The notes: generated by a model not told the origin, from the letters alone. 64,000 nucleotides of DNA from Psychrobacter sp. 1044 (GCF_904846525.1 NZ_CAJHAZ010000008.1:109159-173158), one strand, 5' to 3'. Shown: positions 47,783-56,977, counted from the first letter of the stretch. Numbers and translations: made by a program.

Positions 47783-48487
47783 TTATTGATGAAACGAGTT
47801 ATTGAGAAAGCGTGCCTGTTCATCTTTGATAGCAGCAAGTTTGGCCTCTTCACGTTCGACATCAGCCCGCAGCTTTAATAGTTGCTGCTTAAGATCGTTT
47901 ACTTCTGCTGTCTCGATAGGATCAGGAGCACTATTACCAGCCACCTCATTAGCCCAGTCGCTGACGTCATCAAAAGCGCGTTTGGCACTATGGCGCCAGC
48001 TACCTTTTAGCTGTGATATAAGCAGATGCAACTGACTGACCATCGGCTTACCAATAAATGGCTCAAGCTGTCCTGCAACATCTGGGTCGAAACCTGCGAC
48101 CAGTTGTTTGAGCTGCATTAGTACCTTGTAATCACCCGCGATAGGTAAATTGCCTTCGGCACCACGCATCAGATTCAGCAGTTGCGCTGGGTTATCTACA
48201 GTAATGGTACAGTCTGGACGACTATGACCAATCCGTGCGCGCTCCATACTGGCTTGTTGGTGCTCGTTCATCGCGCCACTTTGCTCAAACACACTCTCGG
48301 TTGTCACCGGCTCAAAACGCAAACGCTCATGAGTGAATAAAATATCCAAACGAATCTCAGGCATGGCCATATTGAGTCGCAATACTTTGCCAGCAAGCGG
48401 TGCCAATCCTGATTTGGTAATTTCATCACTCGCAATAGCAAGGTTAATCAGCTTTTCGGCACCCGCCAAAAGTAGAACAGTCAGCAT
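47783..48487 (-). CDS. ubiJ: Ubiquinone biosynthesis accessory factor UbiJ (SCP2)
   Basis: Lipid-binding SCP2-domain protein that, with UbiK, organises late CoQ enzymes. The N-terminal hydrophobic SCP2 part (about residues 1-130) has TVDNPAQLLNLMRGA, and the C-terminal coiled coil (about 185-228) has LKQQLLKLRADVEREEAKLAAI. 234 residues, a bit above the usual 200. Located between ubiE and ubiB as in enterics, but separated from ubiE by MITE copy F. Confidence 0.88.
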   Translation of the reverse strand: MLTVLLLAGAEKLINLAIASDEITKSGLAPLAGKVLRLNMAMPEIRLDILFTHERLRFEPVTTESVFEQSGAMNEHQQASMERARIGHSRPDCTITVDNPAQLLNLMRGAEGNLPIAGDYKVLMQLKQLVAGFDPDVAGQLEPFIGKPMVSQLHLLISQLKGSWRHSAKRAFDDVSDWANEVAGNSAPDPIETAEVNDLKQQLLKLRADVEREEAKLAAIKDEQARFLNNSFHQ

Positions 48488-48586
48488 AAGGCTCTCGCAT
48501 ATTCAATTGAGCGCCTTTAGAAAAGCGCAGGGTTTGTAAAGGTCAGTTGCCACCACTTTACGTGATGGCATGTCTATTACTATGTA

Positions 48587-48756
48587 GGGCGTGTCTTCAT
48601 TTCAAAAATGGAGATAAAAATGAGATAAATTGCCGTCAAACAAGAAAAATAGCGTAGATAATATCGGGATATTAACAAGCTATTTGACGATGTTTGGCAA
48701 TATTTATCCATTTTTAGCCCATTTAGATGACTATTGAGTGAATTGAAGACACGCCC
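48587..48756 (+). repeat. MITE-like repeat copy F (full)
   Basis: 170-base full copy in the ubiE-ubiJ gap, flanked by TA on both sides, and the same length as copy E in opposite orientation. Ends GGGCGTGTCTTCA and TGAAGACACGCCC. Confidence 0.9.
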
Positions 48757-48778
48757 TAATGTAATTTAAAACTTAATC

Positions 48779-49945
48779 TTACGCTTTAAAGCCGCGGTGG
48801 ACGGCGACAATACCAGCCGTCAAGTTATGATAATCACAATTTTCAAAGCCCGCTTGCATCATCATCTGCTTTAGCGTCTGTTGATCAGGATGCATACGAA
48901 TCGATTCGGCCAAGTATTGATAACTCTCAGAATCATTGGCAATCAGCTTGCCCATAATAGGTAAGGCGGTAAATGAGTATAAATCATAGGCTTTAGACAA
49001 TGGCTCAAATACTGGCTTAGAGAACTCCAAAATTAATAAACGACCACCTGGCTTCAGCACGCGATACATCGATTTGAGCGCTGCGTCTTTGTCCGTTACA
49101 TTACGTAGACCAAAGCTGATAGTGACCAAATCAAAGCTATTGTCATCGAATGGCGCGAGTGTTTCTGCATTGGCAAGTACAAAATCGACGTTATTGCAGC
49201 CAGCATTGATTAAGCGTTCACGACCGACTTCTAGCATGGCGGCATTGATATCTGATAACACCACATGACCATTTCTGCCGACTTCACGGCTAAAGACTTT
49301 GGCTAAATCACCCGTACCGCCAGCGATATCAAGCACATGTTGACCCGCACGTACGCCTGATAAGCTGATGGCATAACGCTTCCATAGGCGATGAATACCA
49401 AATGACATTAAGTCGTTCATGATGTCGTATTTTTTGGCAACTGAGGTAAAAACATCGGCAACGCGTGCTTGTTTTTCAGCTTTATTGACAGTCTTGTAGC
49501 CAAAATGCGTTTCTTCATTACCATCGGTATCAGGCGTATGCGGATTATTGATATCATCACGCTGATTAAAAAGTGTTTGTTTGGCGGTTTGTATTTGTGC
49601 AGATGCATTGTCTACAGTGTTGCTGCTAGTGTTGTTATTTGGCATAGTGGTTTGTTGGCCTTGTGGCGTTCCCGTTGGTAGGTCTTGGACTTGTGTAAAG
49701 TCATTTCTCTTGCTGTTTTCGACGCCAGCATCAATACCCGTATTAAGCGTGCTATTAGTTTCATAGTTTTGACGTGCTTGCACTTGTGCCGTAATATTTT
49801 GATTGTGGGTGATGCTGTCTCTGACCAATTTATCTTGTAAATGACCATTGATGATAGGTTTTTGATCGAGATGAGCGTTGTTATTATGGGTGTTATCGGT
49901 CATAGCATTATCCTGTGATTCACTTTTATGGTTATTTGTTTGCAA
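48779..49945 (-). CDS. ubiE: Demethylmenaquinone/2-polyprenyl-benzoquinol methyltransferase UbiE with N-terminal extension
   Basis: SAM-dependent C-methyltransferase of ubiquinone and menaquinone synthesis. From about residue 144 the sequence follows ordinary UbiE ([26 protein letters not shown] motif [10 protein letters not shown] at 204-213, and ISFGLRNV). The first 140 residues are Asn/Gln/Thr/Asp-rich, low complexity and not part of the family. An alternative start inside this extension (for example Met15 or Met101) is possible, but no good ribosome site decides it, so the extension may be real or partly untranslated. Confidence 0.9.
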   Translation of the reverse strand: MQTNNHKSESQDNAMTDNTHNNNAHLDQKPIINGHLQDKLVRDSITHNQNITAQVQARQNYETNSTLNTGIDAGVENSKRNDFTQVQDLPTGTPQGQQTTMPNNNTSSNTVDNASAQIQTAKQTLFNQRDDINNPHTPDTDGNEETHFGYKTVNKAEKQARVADVFTSVAKKYDIMNDLMSFGIHRLWKRYAISLSGVRAGQHVLDIAGGTGDLAKVFSREVGRNGHVVLSDINAAMLEVGRERLINAGCNNVDFVLANAETLAPFDDNSFDLVTISFGLRNVTDKDAALKSMYRVLKPGGRLLILEFSKPVFEPLSKAYDLYSFTALPIMGKLIANDSESYQYLAESIRMHPDQQTLKQMMMQAGFENCDYHNLTAGIVAVHRGFKA

Positions 49946-49984
49946 GGTATAAAATAGCAGCTAACCAAGCAAATGATGCGTCTA

Positions 49985-50695
49985 TCATACACCAAACGTC
50001 ATTGGCTTACCGCCATTATCCGTCTCATGAACACGGTCAATAATCTCAAGCTCACGCTCACAAAACGGTTCAATAAAGCCGCTGACACTTTTTAGTGGTT
50101 TCATCGCTTTAAAGCCTGAATCGATAAATTCATACAAAGGCTGATAGTTGTAACGGTAGGCGGTGCCTTTAGCCAAGGCAAAGGCTTTTTGCAACATAAA
50201 AGAGTTTATATATTTATCGGTACGATAGCACACCTCTTTTAAATGACCGATTTGGATACGTCTGGTGTCGGCTTCGTTGACTACGCGATAGGCGGTCAGC
50301 ATGTTGTCTTCGTTAACGACTAAATCTTGAGACAATAGCCATTCTGCTAAATGTAAATCTAGCTCTATCGCTAAAATAGCCGCTTGTATCGCCATGCTGC
50401 CAGTCTCTAAAGCCGCTGCTGGCGCAAAACGCTCGACTTTTTGCGCTTTAGGCACAATACGTTCTAACTGTTTGGCCAACAATTTAAACTCATCGCCGCC
50501 ATACAATTGGGTCAAAAAATAATCTGCCATCAGCTGATTTTGAGGTTGCTCAAACAAGTCTTTGTGAGTGTTCTGAATACGATCTCGTTGCCAAGCTTGC
50601 ACCTCGCTAAGTTTATCGTTTAATGCCAAATCTTCATGATAAGGCAGTGCCCAAAAACGGTTCAAATGTTGTTGTAAATCGGCTAAAGAGGCCAT
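49985..50695 (-). CDS. FFLEELY-motif family protein
   Basis: Conserved protein of unknown function, 236 residues, all-helical in appearance and without signal or membrane segments. It shows the pattern of the family named for FFLEELY, here YFLTQLYGGDEF near residue 59, with AWQRDRI before it. It lies 39 bases upstream of ubiE on the same strand and may be co-transcribed, which would hint at a link with quinone metabolism. That link is inference. Confidence 0.6.
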   Translation of the reverse strand: MASLADLQQHLNRFWALPYHEDLALNDKLSEVQAWQRDRIQNTHKDLFEQPQNQLMADYFLTQLYGGDEFKLLAKQLERIVPKAQKVERFAPAAALETGSMAIQAAILAIELDLHLAEWLLSQDLVVNEDNMLTAYRVVNEADTRRIQIGHLKEVCYRTDKYINSFMLQKAFALAKGTAYRYNYQPLYEFIDSGFKAMKPLKSVSGFIEPFCERELEIIDRVHETDNGGKPMTFGV

Positions 50696-50936
50696 GGTTA
50701 GTAAACCTGCATAAAAGTAAAGAGAGTTAAAAGGTTGCGAATAAAAAGCTCAGGATAAACCATGTTTTATACTTTTGGTTTTTGTATTTATAGAGCGTGA
50801 TTACAGCATATGTCTGAGATTGTGTTCACCTTAAAAGAAAATAAAGCAGAATACAAATGTCAAACTGTTACATAGCAGCGTTATTTACCGAATTGCAGCA
50901 ATGCTATGATGACGCTAACACGCTTTCAATCATAGG

Positions 50937-52607
50937 ATGATGACAGTTATGAGCAAAAATAATAAGACGACTGAACCCACCGCACCACAAGCGCTAAGTG
51001 CACAATTTAGTGAGCAGGTTATCGATGAACGCTTAACTCCCAATCCCCTGAGCCAGTTTTCTATGGACAAAGATACCCTGAGATTGGCACTGGTCACGGC
51101 CCAATATGCTCTACGAGCAACGCGGCAACAGACGCCGCCAATCCTCAATAAACCAACAGGGCTATTGGTATTGGTCAATGGTATGGAGCAGGCAGGCAAG
51201 GGCACTGCTGTCAAGCAATTGCGCCAATGGGTAGATCCTCGACTACTTAAAGTTGAGGCAACCGTTGGTGATTGTCCCTTAGCGTATCAGCCGATTTGGC
51301 AGGCACATACCAAGGCATTACCCCGTCATGGCGATGTGATGGTTTATTTTGGCAACTGGTATGCGGACTTGCTTTATAACGTCATGCGTATGGCAACGTC
51401 AGACAATGACAAGTCTGCCAAAGAAAAGTCTGACAACGACAAAGCGTTACCGATTGCACAATGGCAAGCATATTTACAGCAGCAGCTTATTAAGCTACAA
51501 GCGTTCGAACAAGACCTAGCTGCCAATCAAACCCGACTGCTTAAATGCTGGTTCCATGTGGATATTGAAACATTGCAAGCGCGACTGAATGACGATGAAG
51601 CCGATCCGCAGTTTTTATACCAAATTGACTGGAATAGTAAAAAAGTTATCGAAACCTTTAATCAAGTGGCTACCGTTCTGCTACGCCAGCAAGATGATTG
51701 GATCATCATTGATGGTGATGACAAGTCAGATGCGGCTGACCATTTTTGCCATGAAGTGCTACAAGCGATGCAAACCGCGCTAATGAGTAGTAAAATCAAT
51801 ACAGTAAACACCTCTGATAAATCAAAGGCTAAGAAGCAAGCTCAGCAATCACTCAAATCAGCAAAGTTTGAACCTGTAAAAATTCCTAAATGTCTAAAAA
51901 ATATCGATGATGCAGAGATTGATAAGTCGGAATACCGTGATGCGTTGGTAGAAAAACAAGTTCGCCTTGCCCAGTTGCTGCGTGCGCGCAAAGGGCGTCA
52001 TATCGTTTTTGCCTTTGAAGGAATGGACGCTGCTGGCAAAGGTGGCGCGATCAAAAGATTGGTGGCGCCGCTCGACCCACGCGAGTATCAAATTTATAAT
52101 ATCAGTGCGCCAATGCTATATGAGCTGCAACATCCTTATCTATGGCGTTTTTGGACCAAACTTCCGAACGAGCAAACCGACCGTATTAGCCGTATTGCCA
52201 TTTTTGATCGGACTTGGTATGGGCGCGTTTTGGTTGAGCGCATTGAGGGTTTTGCCACGGATGAGGAATGGCAGCGTGCTTACGATGAAATCAATCGCTT
52301 TGAGGCGGATTTAGCCGCGGCGGGGACAATCGTTATCAAATACTGGTTGGCTATCGATAAAAAAGAACAGCTTAAACGTTTTGAGGCACGTCAGGAGACA
52401 CCGCACAAGCAGTTTAAGCTGACGGACGATGACTGGCGCAACCGTGATAAATGGTCGGATTATGTGCAGTCTGCGGCGGATATGCTGGCACGTACCGATA
52501 CAGAGTACGCACCGTGGTGCGTCATCGCGACCAATGAGAAGCGTCAAGCACGTTTGGATGTTTTAGATCATGCGATTAAGCAACTATCAGCGGTGTGTGG
52601 CAGCTGA
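50937..52607 (+). CDS. pap: Two-domain PPK2 polyphosphate kinase (polyphosphate:AMP phosphotransferase-like)
   Basis: Predicted polyP-dependent nucleotide kinase. Two tandem PPK2 domains: Walker A NGMEQAGKGTA near residue 81 and EGMDAAGKGGAIKR near 361; both P-loops are intact. Class II PPK2 (PAP of Acinetobacter johnsonii, 475 residues) phosphorylates AMP to ADP with polyP. This protein is 556 residues because of a polar Lys/Asp/Ser linker between domains and an N-terminal tail. Three ATGs near the start (50937, 50940, 50949) are all possible. The PiT transporter gene follows at 53.2 kb. Confidence 0.85.
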   Translation: MMTVMSKNNKTTEPTAPQALSAQFSEQVIDERLTPNPLSQFSMDKDTLRLALVTAQYALRATRQQTPPILNKPTGLLVLVNGMEQAGKGTAVKQLRQWVDPRLLKVEATVGDCPLAYQPIWQAHTKALPRHGDVMVYFGNWYADLLYNVMRMATSDNDKSAKEKSDNDKALPIAQWQAYLQQQLIKLQAFEQDLAANQTRLLKCWFHVDIETLQARLNDDEADPQFLYQIDWNSKKVIETFNQVATVLLRQQDDWIIIDGDDKSDAADHFCHEVLQAMQTALMSSKINTVNTSDKSKAKKQAQQSLKSAKFEPVKIPKCLKNIDDAEIDKSEYRDALVEKQVRLAQLLRARKGRHIVFAFEGMDAAGKGGAIKRLVAPLDPREYQIYNISAPMLYELQHPYLWRFWTKLPNEQTDRISRIAIFDRTWYGRVLVERIEGFATDEEWQRAYDEINRFEADLAAAGTIVIKYWLAIDKKEQLKRFEARQETPHKQFKLTDDDWRNRDKWSDYVQSAADMLARTDTEYAPWCVIATNEKRQARLDVLDHAIKQLSAVCGS

Positions 52608-52678
52608 TATGTGATTGGTCATTCAATTAGATAGCTGGTTACAAAGCGCCATAATTATATATTTAACGTTAAATAAAT

Positions 52679-52894
52679 TCAGGGAAAGAGAGTATAATGC
52701 GGCGTTACAGCAGGATGTTTTCTAACACATCTGCTGGCAGTTACAAATCTTGCAATATCATCATGCATTATGCGCTTATATTTAATATAATAGGCGCGTA
52801 ATAGCTCCTGCTGTGCACGAAACTCACTGAGTGAGTAGCGTGTTTTATCCTTTGAAATAGACATTTTAATCACTCTGGTTAATAAGTTTGGCAA
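52679..52894 (-). CDS. Small hypothetical protein (71 aa)
   Basis: Unrecognised. The product is basic and helical from Met11 (SISKDKTRYSLSEFRAQQELL) and the natural start may be at 52864. It ends inside a CAGCAGGATG...CATCTGCTG hairpin that could be its terminator. No homology is claimed; retained because it fills an otherwise empty 638-base gap. Confidence 0.3.
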   Translation of the reverse strand: MPNLLTRVIKMSISKDKTRYSLSEFRAQQELLRAYYIKYKRIMHDDIARFVTASRCVRKHPAVTPHYTLFP

Positions 52895-52946
52895 AGGTTC
52901 TTACAATAGCAGTTATTAGCACCAAAATTATTACTACGACATCTCT

Positions 52947-52996
52947 AAGCCGCAAGCTGCTGTAATCAGACGATTTGGCAATATTCCTTGCGGCTT
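52947..52996. other. Hairpin in pap-pit intergenic region
   Basis: AAGCCGCAAG (52947-52956) and CTTGCGGCTT (52987-52996) form a 10-bp perfect stem around 30 bases. No T-run follows, so it is not a classic terminator; it may be part of an untranslated leader or small RNA. The remaining gap to 53245 holds nothing I can name. Confidence 0.5.
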
Positions 52997-53245
52997 TGTG
53001 ACATATTGAGTGATGTGTTTTACCTTATTTACTGCCTTTACGTAAAATAAAATACGAGTAAATAAAAGATAAGCGTTAGGGTAGAGCACCAAGATAGCAG
53101 TAAGAAAAACCGTTTTTTAGCAAGCATATTGCGCGTTTCATATACGTTATATTAATGTCAGAAGCTATCACGAACATTATTAATAGCCGCGCAATGTCAT
53201 CAACCGCCTATAATTTCAATCAGCTTACGCAGGACGTATCAACGT

Positions 53246-54853
53246 ATGGGTATCAGCAACAGTTCTACAGAGCCAGCCAAATCAGTCGGTTCTATGAGAA
53301 TAAATCTATTTTTTGCCATTTTACTGATTGCGATGACCGCCTACTTTTTGTGGTGGGGTCTAGATTACACGATGCGTCAACAGACGACGCTATTTATTGT
53401 GGCCACCGCTTTTGGTGTCTTTATGGCATTCAATATTGGTGGTAATGATGTCGCCAACTCCTTTGGTACCTCAGTGGGTGCAGGGACGTTGACTATCCCG
53501 CAGGCGCTGGGTATCGCAGCGATATTTGAAGTGTCCGGAGCCGTACTGGCAGGTGGTGAAGTCACCGATACCATTCGAAGCGGCATTGTCGATTTAGATG
53601 GTCTTTCAGTAACGCCCAACCAATTCATTTATGTCATGCTGTCAGCGCTCATCGCTGCCGCATTTTGGCTGTTATTTGCCACCAAAAAGGGTCTGCCCGT
53701 TTCGACCACGCACGCTATTATTGGCGGCGTTGTTGGTAGCTCTGTTGTATTAGGTATCACGTTAGGTGGTACTGAAATGGCATTATCAACGGTGAATTGG
53801 AGTACGATTGGCACCATCGCGATTTCTTGGGTATTATCACCGCTATTGGGCGGCGTTTTGTCCTATGTATTATATGGACAGATTAAGAAAAACATCATTG
53901 AGTATAATGATAGAACAGAGGCGCACATTGCGACTTTGAAAGGCGACAAAAAAACCTTAAAACAAAACCACAAAGAATTTTTGGACGGTTTAACAGAATC
54001 AGAACAACTTGCCTATACGTCAGCGATGTTACGTGATCAAGAAATCTATAAAGATGATGATTGCGATGTTGAAGATTTAGAGACTGACTACTATAAACAG
54101 CTTTATGAGATTGAAAATGAACGCAGCAACCTTGATACGCTAAAAGCGTTGAAGCAATGGGTGCCTATCATTGCGGCTGCAGGCGGTGCGGTCATGGCCT
54201 CTTTGGTCATCTTTAAGGGGCTAAAGAATGTCAATAATGGCATGACGACGCTGCAAGGCTTTTTAATCATGGGTATGATCGCGGCGCTGGTGTGGCTTGC
54301 GACCTTTATCTATACCAAGAGTATCCGCGGTAAACATAAAGAGGATTTGACCAAAGCGACGTTTATTATGTTTAGCTGGATGCAAGTCTTTACCGCCTCT
54401 GCTTTTGCCTTTAGCCATGGCTCAAACGATATTGCCAATGCAGTCGGTCCTTTTGCCGCGATTATGGATGTTATCCGTACCAATAGCATTGCGACTGAAG
54501 CCGCTGTACCGCCTGCGGTTATGCTGACCTTTGGTGTTGCGCTTATCGTTGGTCTTTGGTTCATTGGTAAAGAAGTCATTCAAACGGTTGGTACAAATTT
54601 GGCAAAAATGCATCCCGCTTCTGGTTTTTCAGCTGAATTGGCTGCGGCTGCAGTGGTAATGGGCGCATCAACCATGGGTCTGCCCGTCTCAAGTACGCAT
54701 ACGCTAGTTGGCGCGGTACTTGGTATCGGTATCGTCAATAGAGACACCAATTGGGCGTTGATGAAACCTATCGGTTTGGCATGGATCATTACTCTTCCTG
54801 CAGCAGCGGCAATGTCTGCAATCAGTTATATCATTTTGGTCAATATTTTTTAA
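53246..54853 (+). CDS. pit: PiT family inorganic phosphate transporter
   Basis: Inner-membrane H+ or Na+ coupled phosphate transporter. 535 residues with about ten hydrophobic segments, and both family signatures: GGNDVANSFGTSVGAGTLT near residue 65 and SHGSNDIANAVGPFAA near 392. A hydrophilic cytoplasmic loop (about 213-300) sits in the middle. AGGA is 11 bases before the start. The neighbouring PPK2 gene suggests a phosphate uptake/polyP context, though they are separate transcripts. Confidence 0.93.
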   Translation: MGISNSSTEPAKSVGSMRINLFFAILLIAMTAYFLWWGLDYTMRQQTTLFIVATAFGVFMAFNIGGNDVANSFGTSVGAGTLTIPQALGIAAIFEVSGAVLAGGEVTDTIRSGIVDLDGLSVTPNQFIYVMLSALIAAAFWLLFATKKGLPVSTTHAIIGGVVGSSVVLGITLGGTEMALSTVNWSTIGTIAISWVLSPLLGGVLSYVLYGQIKKNIIEYNDRTEAHIATLKGDKKTLKQNHKEFLDGLTESEQLAYTSAMLRDQEIYKDDDCDVEDLETDYYKQLYEIENERSNLDTLKALKQWVPIIAAAGGAVMASLVIFKGLKNVNNGMTTLQGFLIMGMIAALVWLATFIYTKSIRGKHKEDLTKATFIMFSWMQVFTASAFAFSHGSNDIANAVGPFAAIMDVIRTNSIATEAAVPPAVMLTFGVALIVGLWFIGKEVIQTVGTNLAKMHPASGFSAELAAAAVVMGASTMGLPVSSTHTLVGAVLGIGIVNRDTNWALMKPIGLAWIITLPAAAAMSAISYIILVNIF

Positions 54854-54919
54854 CACGTACGCTTATTAAAGTTTTTGTTTAAGTCTTATTTAACGTTATT
54901 TATAAGCACGTTTCAAATA

Positions 54920-54958
54920 AAAAACGCTTATCAGCATCACGCCGATAAGCGTTTTTTT
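54920..54958. terminator. Bidirectional terminator between pit and HTH-alaA
   Basis: AAAACGCTTATC and GATAAGCGTTTT arms around 11 bases with T-runs on both sides. Confidence 0.9.
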
Positions 54959-54973
54959 ATGTCAAGTTAAGGT

Positions 54974-56623
54974 TTATTCGGTACCAAATTGTTTGCGCTT
55001 TTTGGCAAAGAAGCGATCTAAGCGGTCCATGGCGTCTTCTAAATCATGTAAGTTTGGCAAAAACACCAAGCGGAAATGATCGGGCTTATCCCAGTTAAAG
55101 CCTGTTCCTTGTACCATTAAGACATTTTCTTCAACAAGCAAATCCATCATAAATGCCATATCATCTTCGATAGGGTAAACATCAGGATCCATCTTTGGAA
55201 AGCAATAAAACGCGCCTTGTGGCATGGTACAAGAGATGCCTTTGATCGCATTAAGCCGTGACACAGCCATTTCACGCTGCTTATATAAGCGCCCACGCTC
55301 TGACGTGAGCTCTTTCATGCTTTGATAGCCGCCCATCGCGGTTTGAATAGCGTATTGACCTTGGACGTTGGAACACAAGCGCATAGACGCTAACATGTCC
55401 AAGCCTTCGATAAAGTCAGTGGCATGGTGCTTTTTGCCAGACACCATCATCCAACCTGCGCGGAATCCCGCGATACGATGCGATTTAGATAAGCCATTGT
55501 ATGAGAGCACCAGCACATCATCAGTCAACGTGCTCATTGGGGTGTGTACCATATCATCATAAAGAATACGATCATAAATTTCATCGGCCATGATGATTAA
55601 ATCATGCGCTTTAGCGACCTCAATAATTTGTTTGAGTAATTCATCACTATAAAGTGAACCCGTTGGATTATTAGGGTTAATCACCACGATACCCTTGGTT
55701 TTAGAGGTGATTTTAGATTTAATGTCTTCGATATCAGGATGCCAATTGTCGTCTTCATTACAGCGATAATGTACAGCTGTGCCACCAGCTAGGTTCGCCG
55801 CTGCCGTCCAAAGCGGGTAGTCTGGCATTGGGATAAGCACTTCGTCACCATCATTCATCAAGGCCTGCATGGTCATTACAATCAGCTCAGAAACTCCGTT
55901 GCCCAAATAGACATCACGGACATCAACTGCCGATAGCAACCCCTTTGATTGATAGTACTGTAGGACAGCTTTACGCGCTGAAAAAATCCCTTGCGAGTCG
56001 GAATAACCGGTCGCGTCTGGTAAGTTCATTGCCACATCGCGCAAAATCTCATGCGGGGCTTCTAAACCAAAGGGGGCTGGGTTACCGACGTTCAGCTTTA
56101 ATATACGTTTGCCTTCTGCTTCCATCTTATTGGCTGTTTGTAGGAGCGGGCCGCGAATGTCGTAGCAAACATTTTGTAATTTATCCGATTTTTTTATTGT
56201 GTTCATAGTGTGACCACTCATAGGGTTATTTTGTGAGTTTGTATCTATAGAAGGAGTTGTAGTAGTGTGATTGGCTTGGGAGTCATGTATCTTGTCAGTT
56301 TGAGCAGATGACGTGTTTTGACTATTCTTATTATGAGAATGAGCGCTCTTACTCACCTCTTTATTATTATCACTGTCGTTTTTTAGTTCGCCGCGTAACA
56401 GATAGCCTTCGCTGCAGCCTAAAATGTGTGCTAGCGTTGGTAGTTTAGATGACACAATGCCATTGGTGCCACGCTCCCAATTCGAGATAGCACCGCGACT
56501 GACTTTTGCGCCTGCTGCGGTCATGGCTTGCGCTAATTGCTCAGCAGTCAGCCCTTTATCACGACGTAGCTGTACCAGTCTTTCGGCTTGTGTGCTTTTA
56601 TTTTTGTCATCAGCCATAGTCAT
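54974..56623 (-). CDS. alaA: XRE-HTH / alanine aminotransferase (AlaA) fusion
   Basis: Predicted glutamate-pyruvate aminotransferase fused to a DNA-binding domain. Residues about 12-78 form an XRE-type HTH (LRRDKGLTAEQLAQAMTAAG then SRGAISNWERG). A 65-residue Asn/Ser/Thr-rich linker follows. From residue 140 (MNTIKKSDKLQNVCYDIRGP) the sequence tracks E. coli AlaA block by block, with PLP Lys at about 380 in NGLSKSHRIAGF. Met140 (base 56206) is a plausible internal start that would release a free enzyme. An array of AATGCAA half-sites upstream suggests autoregulation by the HTH. Confidence 0.9.
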   Translation of the reverse strand: MTMADDKNKSTQAERLVQLRRDKGLTAEQLAQAMTAAGAKVSRGAISNWERGTNGIVSSKLPTLAHILGCSEGYLLRGELKNDSDNNKEVSKSAHSHNKNSQNTSSAQTDKIHDSQANHTTTTPSIDTNSQNNPMSGHTMNTIKKSDKLQNVCYDIRGPLLQTANKMEAEGKRILKLNVGNPAPFGLEAPHEILRDVAMNLPDATGYSDSQGIFSARKAVLQYYQSKGLLSAVDVRDVYLGNGVSELIVMTMQALMNDGDEVLIPMPDYPLWTAAANLAGGTAVHYRCNEDDNWHPDIEDIKSKITSKTKGIVVINPNNPTGSLYSDELLKQIIEVAKAHDLIIMADEIYDRILYDDMVHTPMSTLTDDVLVLSYNGLSKSHRIAGFRAGWMMVSGKKHHATDFIEGLDMLASMRLCSNVQGQYAIQTAMGGYQSMKELTSERGRLYKQREMAVSRLNAIKGISCTMPQGAFYCFPKMDPDVYPIEDDMAFMMDLLVEENVLMVQGTGFNWDKPDHFRLVFLPNLHDLEDAMDRLDRFFAKKRKQFGTE

Positions 56624-56689
56624 TCAAGCCTTTATTCATTAGTTGGTAATGGAGAGAAGGAAAGCAGGCATTTGTTTTAATTAAGCCTT

Positions 56690-56710
56690 AATGCAAGATA
56701 TTATTGCATT
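56690..56710. promoter_or_regulatory. AATGCAA-TTGCATT inverted repeat (site 1)
   Basis: AATGCAA (56690-56696) and TTGCATT (56704-56710) are inverted around 7 bases, about 67 bases before the HTH-AlaA start. A single further AATGCAA lies at 56720-56726. Confidence 0.6.
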
Positions 56711-56749
56711 ATCAGTATCAATGCAAGCTGTTTTTAAGGAAGATATATT

Positions 56750-56778
56750 TATCAATGCAAGAATAACTTGCATTGATA
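56750..56778. promoter_or_regulatory. 12-5-12 palindromic operator (site 2)
   Basis: TATCAATGCAAG and CTTGCATTGATA are exact complements separated by 5 bases, with the same AATGCAA core as site 1. No T-run, so it is not a terminator. Candidate operator of the XRE domain encoded immediately downstream. Confidence 0.7.
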
Positions 56779-56809
56779 GTATTATCGTTGCCTCATTGCT
56801 GCTCTACTA

Positions 56810-56977
56810 GGCCGTGTCCTTATTTTAAAAATGGTAATAAAAATGAGATAAATTGTCGTTAAACAAGGAAAGTAGCGCAAATAATATCGAGATATTGATA
56901 AGCTATTTGACGATGTTTGGCAAAATTTAGCCATTTTAGTCCATTTAGAAGATAATCGATTGAATTGAGGACAGGCC
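56810..56977 (+). repeat. MITE-like repeat copy G (full)
   Basis: 168-base copy with diverged ends GGCCGTGTCCTTA and GAGGACAGGCC, about 30 bases beyond the palindromic operator and 187 bases upstream of the HTH-AlaA gene. Confidence 0.85.

Noticed and set aside
49412..49681. Extra ORFs on the opposite strand of the ubiE extension
   Set aside because: Shadow frames of the low-complexity N-terminal coding region; no domains or ribosome sites.
53155..53445. 96-codon ORF overlapping the start of pit
   Set aside because: Out of frame with pit and overlaps its conserved membrane region; likely shadow ORF.
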